Shown here: piece by piece, positions 1 to 11,669 of the stretch
How positions within the stretch are numbered: the stretch's first letter is position 1
How the letters are laid out: each line of letters starts with the position of its first letter
Origin: Parapristionchus giblindavisi
Lineage: Eukaryota; Nematoda; Chromadorea; Rhabditida; Diplogasteridae
NCBI GenBank assembly: GCA_943737045.1
Contig: CALSFV010000044.1
Coordinates: 649,501-713,500 of the forward strand
Reading direction: 5' to 3'
Length of the DNA stretch: 64,000 nucleotides
Notes under the pieces: model-generated
What the model was told of the DNA's origin: nothing
The model's database searches: none
Seen by the model: only the letters and a program-made list of their open reading frames with translations
Made by a program: the position numbers and the translations under genes

Positions 1-9
1 AAACTATAA

Positions 10-92
10 AAGGTAATCAGGTAAGGGTAACTCTCTCTCTATTCAAGGGGCACGATGCCATAAGAAAGAGATCACTGCTAGGCCCGTGATAA
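10..92 (+). repeat. Dispersed repeat family E, copy 1 (diverged)
   Basis: GGTAA-rich leader followed by an ATTCAAGGGGCACGA core and a small hairpin, GATCACTG-loop-CAGTGATC type (here ATCACTGCTAGGCCCGTGAT). The same order of blocks recurs at about 2,049, 6,495, 25,001, 43,987 (reverse) and 52,165. No coding capacity. Its origin (SINE-like or other) is unknown. Confidence 0.6.
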
Positions 93-429
93 TTCAGAGC
101 CAATTGAGTTATGAGGAACTAGCCTCTTCATCGAACCTACTTTAGCTACTTCCTACTGCTTCGTAATTACTAAATTATAAGAAAAAGAACATTGCAACTT
201 AAGAACTAATTGAAAAAAAAGATTCACAGACTTTATGGGCTGTTCAACCCTTGTCAGCGATTATTCTCCAATACTCCTTCATAGTGTATTGGAGAAAACC
301 CAACCGCTGTAGTCTCCTCTACAGTGTTTTTGTGTAAGAAATTTTTTAGTCATACGAGCGAGAGAAAGTTAATTTGCATTAATTTGAAGAGAGTTTCTGT
401 GATGAGTGGACGTTCTGGCTTTCAAAAGG

Positions 430-514
430 GGGAGAAGATTGCGCTATGGCAACGCTCTCTCGTAGACAAAGAACACGAGAGAGCATGGCCAGAGTAGAGA
501 AATTAGCTGGGGTG
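430..514. repeat. Family A palindromic mini-element, copy 1 (degenerate)
   Basis: Central inverted repeat: CAACGCTCTCTCGTAGAC against CACGAGAGAGCATGGCC, followed by AGAGTAGAGAAATTAGCT and GGGGTG. It matches the consensus of the family (see the copies at 33,358 and 16,409) but has lost a clear left end. Confidence 0.6.
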
Positions 515-799
515 CTGGTGTGGGGTGTGTGTGGGGTGGGTAAGAGACAATTGTTTTGATCATAAACTATTTAATTATAAATTGGAATCGAAAAATGAGG
601 AGAGCTCTCCTTTGGAATTTTAGGATAAGTTTCAGGAATAAAATATTTGATCCAGTTCACACAACGTTTCGGTCCCGTTGTAGATACAATCTCAAAATCA
701 CACTAATTAAATATAATAGCTGAGTCCGCAATTCGTTCTGAAGATATTTGTCCATCTTCCATAATTAGGGAAACAAGTGTAGGATTGGTTGAGCAAGGC

Positions 800-1839
800 T
801 ATATGAGTGCGCTTGCGAAAGAATCGACCATATCCAGTGGGGGTCCGGCACAGTAAAAAAATCAAAATTTGGGTATCGGGGTTCTCGAGGGTGCTGATGA
901 CGATGGACATGTTCATTTTGAACCTAGAGCCACCGTTGAGGCCAGACGACGTCGCGTTGAAATCTCGTTTTTCGACTTGAAAAGTAGTTTCTCTTCACCC
1001 GATGGTGCTAAAATTACAAAACTAAGCCCCAAGGTGCAGAATTTCATGGCGATCACACCTGTCCAATTCATTTTTTACCCAAAATTTTCATAATTTTTAT
1101 AAGTGGAATTTCTCTCAACGGCAAAAGTGTGTAATGCAACCTACACAGATCGGACCGGACTGGCTTCAGTATCACATGGAAAAAATTTCAGCCAATTTGT
1201 GCCCGCGACTTTCGAGGAAATCAACTTTCAGTGTAGTCATATTGCAGTTGAAATGGAGGCAAGAGGCGAGAGAGTGTGGTGGTGCGAGAGAGCAGAGAGG
1301 CAGGTGAGGCGAGCCGCATAGAAAGGAAGGGGGTGTCTCCTCCTCTACCTCCTTTGCTCTCTCACACCACCACACTCTCTCTCCTCTTGCCTCCATTTCA
1401 ACTGCAAAATGACTACACTGAAAGTTGATTTTCTCGAAAGTCGCGGGCACAAATTGGCTGAAATTTTTTCCATGTGATACTGAAGCCAGTCCGATCCGAT
1501 CTGTGTAGGTTGCATTACACACTTTTGCCGTTGAGAGAAATTCCACTTATGAAAATTATGAAAATTTTGGGTAAAAAATGAATTGGACAGGCGTGATCGC
1601 CATGAAATTCTGCACCTTGGGGCATAGTTTTGTAATTTTAGCACCATCGGGTGAAGAGAAACGACTTTTCAAGTAGAAAAACGAGATTTCAACGCGACGT
1701 CGTCTGGCCTCAACGGTGGCTCTAGGTTCAAAATGAACATGTCCATCGTCATCAGCACCCTCGAGAACCCCGATACCCAAATTTTGATTTTTTTACTGTG
1801 CCGGCACTTAGTCGATTCTCTCGCAAGCGCACTCATATA
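800..1839. mobile_element. Family B foldback element, ~1.04 kb, copy 1
   Basis: Two arms of about 500 bp are inverted copies of each other around a short unpaired centre near 1,320-1,345. The left end reads ATATGAGTGCGCTTGCG and the right end CGCAAGCGCACTCATAT. Both arms carry the same blocks, for example GACGATGGACATGTTCATTT in the left arm and its complement in the right arm, and GAGAGTGTGGTGGTGCGAG near the centre. The open frames in both arms are mirror images of the same sequence and need not be genes. A related copy lies at 39,834-40,854 and a broken one at 46,978-47,826. This is a foldback/MITE-type non-autonomous DNA element; the superfamily is not determined. Confidence 0.88.
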
Positions 1840-2048
1840 GTGAAAATGAACTGAAATATTTACACAACAAAAAGAAAAGAATGTGTAAATAAGAGCCCAT
1901 TGATGATAATTCATTTCTTAGTAATTATTGCAGTGAACAGAGAGAGTAATTGTGTTGAAAAAACTGTAGACAATAAAGGCGAGCTAATTTGACTCTGCTC
2001 TGATCACTCTCTCTCGCAGAAATAGAAAGCGCGAGAGTGCTGCCAGAT

Positions 2049-2135
2049 AGGTAAAGGTACAAAAAGGTAAAGGTGCAACCCGTTAAAAAATCATACGAAG
2101 TCCTGCGGGTGATCACTGATAAACCAGTGATAATC
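2049..2135 (+). repeat. Dispersed repeat family E, copy 2
   Basis: Two GGTAAAGGT leaders, then CAACCCGTT, ACGAAGTCCTGCGGGTGATC and a short hairpin ending CCAGTGATAATCG. Same block order as the copy at 6,495-6,580. Confidence 0.65.
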
Positions 2136-2389
2136 GTTTAAAATTTAGATTAGCCAGATAGGAGAGTTTAAAATTTCCTCGAGGTGTGGCCATAATATAA
2201 CATGAAGCACCCTGACAGAAGGAGCCTACCAGGATGAGTGGTAGAAAGAGATACGAACCAACATCAATGTTCAACAACATTCAAAATTCATTGGAAACTA
2301 GTGTAGAAAGAACGATGACCAAAATAAAGTGAGAACGATCAAGGGAGTGCGATTAAGAGGGAAATATCCTGAGGGTGAGCGAGAAATAC

Positions 2390-2740
2390 AAGGGGGAGAG
2401 GGAGAGATCCTAGAGGGAGAGGGAGAGATCCTAGAGGGAGAGGGAGAGATCCTAGAGGGAGAGGGAGAGATCCTAGAGGGAGAGGGAGAGATCCTAGAGG
2501 GAGAGGGAGAGATCCTAGAGGGAGAGGGAGAGATCCTAGAGGGAGAGGGAGAGATCCTAGAGGGAGAGGGAGAGATCCTAGAGGGAGAGGAGGAGATCCT
2601 AGAGGGAGAGGAGGAGATCCTAGAGGGAGAGGAGGAGATCCTAGAGGGAGAGGAGGAGATCCTAGAGGGAGAGGAGGAGATCCTAGAGGGAGAGGAGGAG
2701 ATCCTAGAGGGAGAGGAGGAGATCCTAGAGGGAGAGTGCA
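2390..2740. repeat. 21-bp minisatellite, 16 units in two homogeneous blocks
   Basis: The landmark GATCCTAGAGGGAGAG recurs every 21 bp from about 2,407 to 2,722, 16 times. The first nine units carry GAGGGAGAG before GATCC and the last seven carry GAGGAGGAG, so the array is two uniform sub-arrays and not a random mix. Because 21 is a multiple of 3, all frames stay open: the plus strand gives a (GEGEILE)9-(GEEEILE)7 frame (about 2,329-2,766), and the minus strand gives serine/proline and leucine/proline repeats. I see no independent sign that any of these frames is translated. Confidence 0.95.
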
Positions 2741-2769
2741 AAAAGTTCTGCGGAGAGTATAAATAGAAT

Positions 2770-3510
2770 GAGACTTTATCAATGACAATTAATCATTGGA
2801 AGTTTGTCTACGAGCAAAATGGATGAGGGAGATAGAGCGATAGGAGGTAGAGGAAGAGGGAGAAGGTGAGGGAAGAGGGAGACGGAGAGGGAGAAGGAGA
2901 AATCATGAGTAAGAGAAATTAAGGAGCATGATCAGTGTTAATTTGTTAGTGATTAATGAAATCTCAGACGCTAAAGCTAGAAATGAGTCGACAACAAATC
3001 AGAGACTGTAGTGGTGTTGAACATTCACGAAAAGTCAAGAAAAAGAATTGACGTACAACAAGGAGAGCTAAAGGAAGAGTGAGAGCAGAGAGTATTATTG
3101 TAATACAATATTACAATAATAAATTTACCTGATCATTTCAGAAACAAAGCTAGGATTATTGGATCTCTGGTATTTACAAGAATGCTTCGAAATTTAAAAA
3201 AAAAACAAGCTGCAATCGTAATTTCTAAAAACTCCAAACTATTGTGTACTCCAATGATCTTTTTTGAAATAAAGTTATTAATGATAAAATACCATAGCTG
3301 ACACAATGGATAAAAAGGAACCCACCGTATTTGACACAATAATGAGGACCGGTAGTAAAACGGAATTAGTCATCTATTTTTATTTACCTACAGCTCCTTC
3401 TTCCTCTCCATCTCTTTCCCTCCTCCTCCTTCCAGCCCCTATCCTCTCGTTTTAGAGGGCATGACTCTTCCAATTATTAGTGCGAATGAGTATAGAAATA
3501 AACGAGGTGT
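2770..3510. other. No gene seen; purine-rich then AT-rich spacer
   Basis: Continues with short GAGGGAGA runs to about 2,900 and then AT-rich sequence. No splice-bounded coding segment or tRNA was recognised. Confidence 0.5.
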
Positions 3511-3675
3511 GAGAGGGAGAGAGAGAATACGGAGAGGGAGAGGGAGAGGGAGAGGGAGAGGGAGAGGGAGAGGGAGAGGGAGAGGGAGAGGGAGAGGGAG
3601 AGGGAGAGGGAGAGGGAGAATACGGAGAGGGAGAGGGAGAGAGATAGAGTATAGGGAGAGGGAGAGAGGGAAGCA
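3511..3675. repeat. GGGAGA hexanucleotide satellite
   Basis: About twenty near-perfect tandem GGGAGA units, flanked by AATACGGAGAGG variants. The Arg-Gly frame on the plus strand and the Ser-Pro frame on the minus strand are by-products of the hexamer. Confidence 0.93.
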
Positions 3676-4300
3676 TAAACGTAAAAAGGGTCATAGTTAT
3701 TAGGGAGGCACTAAGAGCGTCAGTAATAATCGAATAAATATTATATTATATCCGAACTCGTCTCACATTCGTGCTCACTCATGAAATTATGAAATATCAA
3801 CAAACATGCATTATAATTCATAATAATATTATTATTTTTCTTATCAGCACTTAGTGATGAAGAGTAAGTCAGTGGCAGGGGTTGGGGTTGTTCTCGTTAC
3901 CTAATCCTTTCTTCTCTGTAGTTTATTCAAGAAAACGTTAGAAGTTGAATTACTCGATTAGATTGGAATGGACCGAAAAATCAGTTATCGTGATATTTCT
4001 TGAAATAAATGTCTGATGAGATTGTGATTTCAGGTACATCTTTCCGACACTTCTGTACGAATAAAATAATAGGAACATTTTCGATCTCACACATATAGTT
4101 ATAGATTTTTCATAACAATGATTATTTACCATAAGGAAACAGTAGTGGTAGCACCGACGGTAAGAATATTTTCTCACATTTGTATAGATTATACTCGCCC
4201 GTCTGCTTTTAGAAATAAGTCTTGCAGAAAACTAAACCGCATTTCCGAAATGCATAGCGTAGTGCACAGAAAGCAAAATACCGTTTAATTTTTTTCTTCT

Positions 4301-4371
4301 AAAGTGACACCCCGAGCTATTTCGAAACTCTCCGACTGTCGATGAGAGAGTATTGTCAATGCGGAGAGCGA
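4301..4371. repeat. Family A palindromic mini-element, copy 2 (shortened)
   Basis: Starts AAAGTGACACCCCGAGCTA, continues GAAACTCTCCG, and ends GTCAATGCGGAGAGCG. The usual right terminus with the GGGGTGT block is missing. Confidence 0.65.
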
Positions 4372-4379
4372 AAGCCAAG

Positions 4380-6490
4380 TCGGGTTTCGGAAACATAGTA
4401 AACTCCGAGAAAAGTCTCATTTTTACAGTCTGTCTTACCTCATTTTCTTTTCTTTCCCTGATTTCTGAAGCAAAAATTTGCACATTGCGGTCTTGTAGCA
4501 CAAAAAAGTTTCAAACTCATAAGGTCGGACGATTCTTCCTACGTCAGCAAGTAATGAATCGAAAAGGAAGCGAAATACCCATCCAGTGATTCCCTTCGAA
4601 CTGAGGAAGTAGAAGTAAAAGGGTATAATCATGGGATGATGGTCCCAATTGTGCGTATTGAATCATCATTGAGAAATGGCATGCACTTTCAATTTAAAAT
4701 TTATAAAAAAAGTATAACTCCCAAAGGACGACCCAACGATAACTCTAGTCGGCTTATGAATAACCGGTGTAAACATGTTGCAGAAAGAGTGGAAATCGTA
4801 AGGGAGTAATAGGGATGTGATTAGCCAACACCACTCTAAAACAACAATATCATACAGAGGACGATAGAATAACGCAGTAACGATATTTTAGGGTAGTTCT
4901 GCTAAGGGTCTGTTCAAGTTGCGAAAAGAAAGGAAAACCAGAAAGAACTCTACTCGTTTTACACACTTTTCCGTCTATTTTTCTCCCCTTTCGCGACTTT
5001 TGAACACCACAAAACGACATAAGGCTTAGTAAACAATCAAAAGAAATAATGTCTCAGCGATACCCAAGGTTTATCTCATTACTGTCGCAGAAGCTAAGTA
5101 TCAGCAAAAAGGAAATCAGCAAGAAAATACAGCCAGGTGGAATTAATATTTTATCCGTATTTCCCACTCTGAAATCCTGTTATTATACACAAACGGAAAT
5201 ATTTAATATTGATCACAGTTCAAGTTTACCTTACAGGCGATACGGCGTAAAGGAACTGAATCAGAGCGGATAGATTCAATTTTGCAGTCTTATCTACTGT
5301 CACTGGTTAAGCGCTGATTACCAAATAGTATGAATAGATACTTAGTCTACATATGAAGACCTGCACTCCCCTCCCTCTTCTATAACCCCTATTCCTACCA
5401 CCCACTTTCCCGATTCTCTTATTCACTTATTTATTCTTTGTTTCAAATGTTGTAACATCTTTATTGGATGTATGATAAATAAATAAATAAATAAAATACA
5501 TAAGTGTGCGGGAATAATGCGATGAACAATTGCATCCGAAAACTTTATAGTTTAACTTTTTTTTGTCTAACAACATATTGTTGAATGGGAACAGATCTGA
5601 TTGTGAGATCAATTGGACTTCTCGAGGATGGAAGCGGGGAGGCTCTAATAAGATGATAGGATCATGCAAATCATCGGACCAACTTTCATTGAAACAACCA
5701 AGAAGTTAACCATGCATAGTAGAACATACTCTTTAAAGTGCGTTTTAAATGAAACGTAAATGAAATGATGCTATTTATGGTCGAAGCCTTTGTCTACGAT
5801 CTATATATATCGTACGCTTCCTCGTCTCATCTCGTCATCAAAAGTCAAGAAAAAAAAGAAGAGTACAGTTTTCAAAAGCTACCCAAAAAATAAATAAGAT
5901 CAACTTGAATTCTCGCCATGAATAAAGATTATAGATCGTCGTCTAATTGTTTCGCAGGCTTTTCTTCCGTTTGTTGTTTGGATTTCTAATATTTCTTTTT
6001 TTTCTGTGAGAGATTGATCAGAAGAATTGCAATAAATTTCGTTAGAACTTCTGAGGGTTTTCCTTAATTTCACTCTCGCTCGGTTCAGAAACGGTAAGGA
6101 AAATGGGGAAAAAAGTAGTAATACGAGATTGTGAACACAACGACGAAGAAATAACTATCTGTACATGAGTAAATGTAAACAAATTCCAATATGAAACTAT
6201 ACCCGTCGTTAGAAATTGTTTTGTAGGACCACTGTTTTAGGAAAGTTACATACGTACATAAAACCAAAATAATCGTCTAGACCAGTATCCATTGCGAACA
6301 AATGTAATAGTGATTATCTTTATGGTGAGAAAGTTTTTTTTTGTTATTTTTACTGTTCATGAGTTTCCCAGCGTTCCGGAATTTTGCTTGAGAATGTTGT
6401 GTAAATAAGACATTGAATTGTTTATCAGACACAATTCTCAACATAAAAAGGAACTGAAAAATGACTGTAAGGCTATGCATCCCAAGCTCT
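4380..6490. other. No confident gene
   Basis: AT-rich. One unsupported 74-codon open frame on the plus strand (5,049-5,273, lysine/serine rich, no recognised domain, no splice context) is noted. Short CT-rich runs near 5,360-5,420. Confidence 0.4.
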
Positions 6491-6494
6491 CTCG

Positions 6495-6580
6495 AGTAAA
6501 GGTAAAGGTAAAGGTAAAGGTACAACCCGTTATTCAAGGCACACGAAGTCCTGCGGGTGATCACTGCTAGGCCAGTGATC
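6495..6580 (+). repeat. Dispersed repeat family E, copy 3 (best preserved)
   Basis: Four GGTAAA hexamers, then TACAACCCGTTATTCAAGGC, ACACGAAGTCCTGCGGGTG and the hairpin GATCACTGCTAGGCCAGTGATC (8-bp arms). I use this copy as the reference for the family. Confidence 0.75.
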
Positions 6581-6589
6581 TCTATCTCT

Positions 6590-8330
6590 CGAGTACAACG
6601 AATATAGAAATATTTTGAGCGAATTTGAATGACAATTGGAATGGAATACAAAATGTACAGTGAACAACGAATGTATATGAAGATATTAAAATGTTGAACG
6701 AAAGTGACAAAAATGGTGGGCGTGCCCGGTGAATTCGCACTGTATTCTCCATTTGCATCAACGAGGAAATAGGAAATCTTTACTTCACTTTGGTTCCTTA
6801 TTCATTTGAAAATTAATAGGCACGACCAGGCGTGGGATTCAATGATTCGGTAATATTACTTTTCATACCGCAAAACAAACAGTCCTATTTATATTGCTAG
6901 TTGAAATATGAGAGATATAAATAAATTGTCGATGATATTTTGGTTTTCTTAAACTGGAGATGTATTATAGTTGTTTTCATATGGTCAAGGACCAGTATGT
7001 ACCGAGGTTCGTTCATATTTTGGAAAATCCCCAGACAGTACGTATGATCGTGCTCATGGTGAATATTAACTAGTTTTTCTTAGAACAACGTGCCAAAATA
7101 AGATTTGTCTGCTTGCATGACGAGAATGAACATGCTAAGGTGTGAATCAGACAGTTTCGATGAGGGACCGAATGATTTCTGTCAGTTAACTCTGGTATAT
7201 TTCACCCCGAAACATTTCATGACATGCGAAACTACTATCAGCCAATATCGAACGCAATGGATGAAACAATGCAAATTTAGTGATGCCACATGAGGAACAT
7301 TTGAAATTTGAGCCTTTATATGTAAAATTATTTAAAAAATAGACACATCAATCTTGAACAGGTTCACAGCATTGGTGTGACATTGGGATATGAATGTGAT
7401 CCATTCGTCAAATGATCAATGGTCCACCATTCTCTTATTTACTTTAGATCGTCATAAGCTTTAGAACCGAAGAGAACAGGATAATTATAGCAAAAATATT
7501 GTATTTTTGATATCAGAGTGACAAAGAAATTTTTCCGCTAATAATAATGTAGTTGCATGTGATTATAAAAATACCGGTTACGTTGGATTTGAAGCTTTAT
7601 AAAAATAGAGGTACTTGGTGTCAATATGGTTGGTGGTGTAGATAAAGAAAGATATGGAAATAGAGATTCGAGTCTCATTACGGTGGTAAAAAACAAATAA
7701 AATGAGCCTCAATACTGTGATAAAAATACAAAAAAACAAGTGATCAATTGTCTAGAATCTAGAAGGGAGTATAAAGGAACGATAGAAGTACGACGTACAA
7801 ATATGAAATATAAGTGAAACTGTAGTATTTAAATGGTATGCAAATTATTTTTGCCCTGTTACCTAGCAGCAAGGGACATTAAAATATTTTCTGCATCACT
7901 GCTTGCAACACTATTAGATGAATCCCTCATGACATCACTTTACCGTCATCAATATTCTGTATGGCTTCACCACCCACAAGTGTTTCGATGGTACACAAAC
8001 ACAGAAAAGATATAATTAAATATAGAATGGATTTTTGGCGCTTTATTCCTAAAAAATGCAGGAATCGAAACCTTTAAAAATTGTGGCCAAGAGCGGAACT
8101 ATTATACATATAATTGTAAGAATATTTTCATGGTTCAAACATATTTCTAGCGAGGGCAGTAGAATTCACACATTAAAGATGGACTCCCGCGAATATTTTC
8201 GTGAACAAACTGTAAAAAACACAGAAAGTTAGCAAAAGTTATTCTACATACAGTACACCATTTATTCAACGCTAATTCAGCTTATTGATCGCTAGAAACA
8301 TGAATGAAAAAATCATGCTTGCAATCGCAG
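6590..8330. other. No gene seen
   Basis: AT-rich sequence with only short chance open frames; no repeat family recognised. Confidence 0.4.
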
Positions 8331-8402
8331 GCAATAGGATGTGAACCCACGGCCATGCGCTATCTAGTGAGAAGTATTACCACTTCGCTAAGGGATTGAT
8401 TA
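8330..8402 (-). repeat. tRNA-like fragment (possible tRNA-derived SINE or pseudogene)
   Basis: On the minus strand an A-box-like TAGCGAAGTGGTAA is followed about 30 nt later by a B-box-like GGGTTCACATCC. These resemble internal Pol III promoter boxes, but I cannot fold a good acceptor stem, so this is not called as a functional tRNA. Confidence 0.4.
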
Positions 8403-8621
8403 TGGGTCACCCACTCATCTCGCATATCACTTTACACTTGCATAAGCGAGATGCAAGATTTGCGTGAACATTCGCGGGTCTCCACCTTTAAGAAAGATAA
8501 TAGATGGACATTAAAACATTTAAATGAACATCACAATAAATACAAATTGATGACTAACAAATGTATATAGAATATACATCTCTTCTATGGATCGCGTGGA
8601 TTGTTGTAACTTCTTCTTCTG

Positions 8622-9056
8622 ACAAGGGGATGCTCGCAACTTGTCCTGGTCATATGAGATGGCAATAGCATTAATAAGATCAGTTTTCGATGCTGATTAC
8701 GAATCCGTTTTCAGAAAGTGCCTAATCGACCTGAGTTTCGAGGAAATCGATATTTTGATTCGGAAATTCGTGTGGTTTCCTGCGCAAACCGTCCTGGTGG
8801 GTTGGCGAACTCATCTATAAACTCTCGCAGTAGTCTACCTTTCATCACCGGATCTTTCCGATGCAATCCAGATAGTTTGTGAGTGAAACTACACGGATTT
8901 TCAAATTAACAAGTCAAATTTCAATACCGATTTGCTCGAAACAGAGGTCGCTTAGGCACTTTCTGAATACGGATTCGTAATAAGCATCGAAAACTGATTC
9001 TAGTCATGCTATTGCCAGCTCATATGGCCAGGACAAGTTGGGAGCATCCCCTTGTG
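8622..9056. mobile_element. Family D foldback element, copy 1
   Basis: The left end reads GACAAGGGGATGCTCGCAAC and the right end is its inverted copy, GGGAGCATCCCCTTGTGA. Inner blocks pair along the arms: CAGTTTTCGATGCTGATTAC with AAGCATCGAAAACTG, and AGAAAGTGCCTAATCGACC with TCGCTTAGGCACTTTCTGAA. About 435 bp, no coding content. The same element, with an insert in its centre, lies at 48,283-49,080. Confidence 0.85.
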
Positions 9057-9257
9057 AGAAAAGTACTGAAGGGCATGCGATATTCGTCAATTTATTAGTT
9101 TATTAACAAATAAAAGATGCAAATTGAGAGTATTCATGTTTGAATTCATCATCGTACGACCATTGGAACATCAATGGGGAAGAAACTTGTTCCAATTGGT
9201 AGTTATCATACGTATAAGACATAGAATATATAGACTATTTTGTAAATATAAAAATCA

Positions 9258-9318
9258 TATTTCTCGCTTATTCGTAAATAAATAAAATAAAATTTGATTT
9301 ACGAATAAGCGAGAAATA
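9258..9318. repeat. Perfect 22-bp inverted repeat with 17-nt loop
   Basis: TATTTCTCGCTTATTCGTAA continues two more bases and is matched exactly in inverse at 9,297-9,318. The spacer is pure A/T apart from one G. No family members were seen elsewhere in the window. Confidence 0.85.
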
Positions 9319-9670
9319 GTTTTTTTTTATATTAAGAAAATAATAAATTTAGGACATTTTTTGGTAAGCAAAAACGAAACAAGGACCACTGTTTTTTTTT
9401 CAGACCACAATATTACGAATTAGAAAAAAACATCATAATCGCAACCATAATAAATATTATGCGAAAATGCATTTTTCAATAAATAATTTCGAAATTCGCA
9501 TTAATTTAGATAGTAATAAGTAGGATGCTAATGTGTTATTCAAATCACGCGTAAAGAATAACAATATATTTTGTGCACGTAAATGACGTATTTATAACGA
9601 ATAAGATGATTCTCCACCGATGTTTCAAGTTTCAAAATATTCTGATAAAGTATCCTTTATTGAATTGTTT

Positions 9671-9672
<2 letters not shown>

Positions 9673-9731
<59 letters not shown>
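9673..9731. repeat. (TA)n microsatellite
   Basis: About 29 uninterrupted TA units. Confidence 0.97.
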
Positions 9732-9735
<4 letters not shown>

Positions 9736-9739
9736 AGTG

Positions 9740-11560
9740 TCCATGCTGAAAAAAGAGCGTTCTCCAAATTCCGTATATGAATCGATTGGGTGCTATATTC
9801 GATGAGTAATTCTGAAACGATCATTGCTCATGAAGAAGTCTGACTGTGAACAATCGCTACTATAACTTGTCCAAACATTTTTTTTGGAAAAAAAGATGTC
9901 AAGATTTCGTGGCTTATTCATTTCAAAGTTCTGTTCGAGTCCCCAATCTATCTGTCAGGCGAGAAAAAAAGCTCTATGCGGGAGCGAACTAGAGTGAATT
10001 TACGTCTCGAAAGAGTCGCCTTGAAAAAAGTTTGGAGGATTTATGGGAACGGCTGACTTTTCATTCTTTCTCTATTCCATCTTTCTTCCACTCACTACTT
10101 TTTTCCTTCAAAAATGCGAAATTGGTCGCTATTGAAATTAACTATATACGTTCATTGAGTCATTGTGTTATTATTATTTTTTCTTCAAGAATCAAGTCTG
10201 ATTAATGATATTACAGAAGCGGAATTTATATACATTAATTGGTACGAAATATTCGATGATTACTCCCCAATTTGATCATTCGTTCCGCTCTCGTTCTGAT
10301 CTACTTGATATCTCCTCTCTGTCGTCTCGATTACCTCTCAACTAATTCTGATCCTAACCCGTCTAATCATCTGCTTAATGTTGAAAAAAATCTTTCTTCT
10401 CAATTATTTATGAGAAAGACGAAAACAAGGTCGTAGAATTTTGATCACTTCAGATCAAAAATGGAATTTTTACACATTCAATAATAGAGTAGTTCAAGCC
10501 CCTGTCATGCTCATTATTTCTCTTCTCATCTTATAACCCATACGAAGAAATTGGTTTCGTAACAATGGAAAGAGCAGTTGCTTGCATTGATATTTCCTCG
10601 ACCTAGTACTGAAGCAGATGAAAAGAATACAAATAAATACTAAAGTAATGTATAATAAAAATGTTGAATCATGGTAAAAATATGTTCAGATTATGCCTTG
10701 AACGTTAACGAAAAAAAATTCCCGGCCGAGATTTACACTATGATATTTTTTTCATTAGAGATTCCGATTGACAATTTCGTGCGGTGTTATTTCTTTGCTC
10801 ATAGTTTATAAAATGTCTGAATTTTTTCTTATAAACTGTGAGGTCACATTAGTCTTTTATTTTATTTATTTATCGTATACCACAATTCTGTTTTATCAAG
10901 TAAAAAATGTCTGCAGATATGTGCTGTATCCTCGTTCATTAAAAAATTTTTAAATTCTAATTTTCATCTCATTTTCTATTCTCCAACCATTAAATTGCTA
11001 GGTAAAATTGTCTCACGTATGCAAAGTGCAAAAAATATTTTTAAAATGAAGAACATGTGACATTTCTCGTTTCACAATGAATGTCACATTCTCAGGAAAT
11101 TATTTTGTAAACAAATATTGAATTTGCACTACTTATCTTATAGTCCTTCTTGTTGTGATTGGGTCCACTTTCTCACATTGGATAAAGTTACACGGTATTA
11201 TTATATCACAGGTTAAATAACGGTGAGAGATCAAACGAATTGAGAGAGTGAGACAGCGAGGGATTTTCCATTTTGTTACGCACGGTATTTGATCAGAGAA
11301 AAACTGACAGACGAGAGAGCATTAGGGTTTGAGAGAGTTAGAGAGAAATAGGGAGTATGATTAGCATTCGGTCGCTCAGATATTCCAAGAATCTAAAAAA
11401 AAAATAAATAAAATCTATAACTCAGTATCATGTTCCTAAGTATCATGTTTTTTTTAATGGGAATGCATAATGAATCGGGAATTTCTTGAGAGACGTCGCG
11501 TAGTTCCGCGTTAAAACTAAATTATATAAATGATCGTTAGATGAATCATTTCCGAAACTT
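9740..11560. other. No gene seen
   Basis: AT-rich, no recognised repeat family or exon. Around 11,220-11,360 there are short GAGAGA-rich runs only. Confidence 0.4.
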
Positions 11561-11566
11561 TATACA

Positions 11567-11668
11567 GTAAAGGTACGATGCGAGCTAAATTGAAACTCTC
11601 CGCTCTGGCAATAATCTCTCGCTTTCTTTGTCTACGACAGAGCGTTACCAGAGCGGAGAGGATAAAGG
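11567..11668. repeat. Family A palindromic mini-element, copy 3
   Basis: GAGCTAAATTGAAACTCTCC and GCTCTGGCAATAATCTCTCG form the left arm. The right arm is AGAGCGTTACCAGAGCGGAG. The left end has TAAAGG and the right end GATAAAGG. Confidence 0.85.
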
Positions 11669-11669
11669 A

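Noticed and set aside
869..1780. Two identical ORFs (74 codons, one per strand) as a duplicated gene
   Set aside because: They are mirror images from the two arms of a foldback element, and the corresponding frames in the 39.8 kb copy are not intact.
2390..2740. CRISPR array (regular 21-bp periodicity)
   Set aside because: Units are contiguous with no unique spacers, and the genome is eukaryotic.
2329..2766. Long acidic repeat ORF ([14 protein letters not shown]) as a gene
   Set aside because: It follows directly from a 21-bp minisatellite that is open in all frames on both strands; no other coding evidence.
3461..3703. Arg-Gly-rich RNA-binding protein (RGRGRG frame)
   Set aside because: A perfect GGGAGA hexamer satellite explains it completely.
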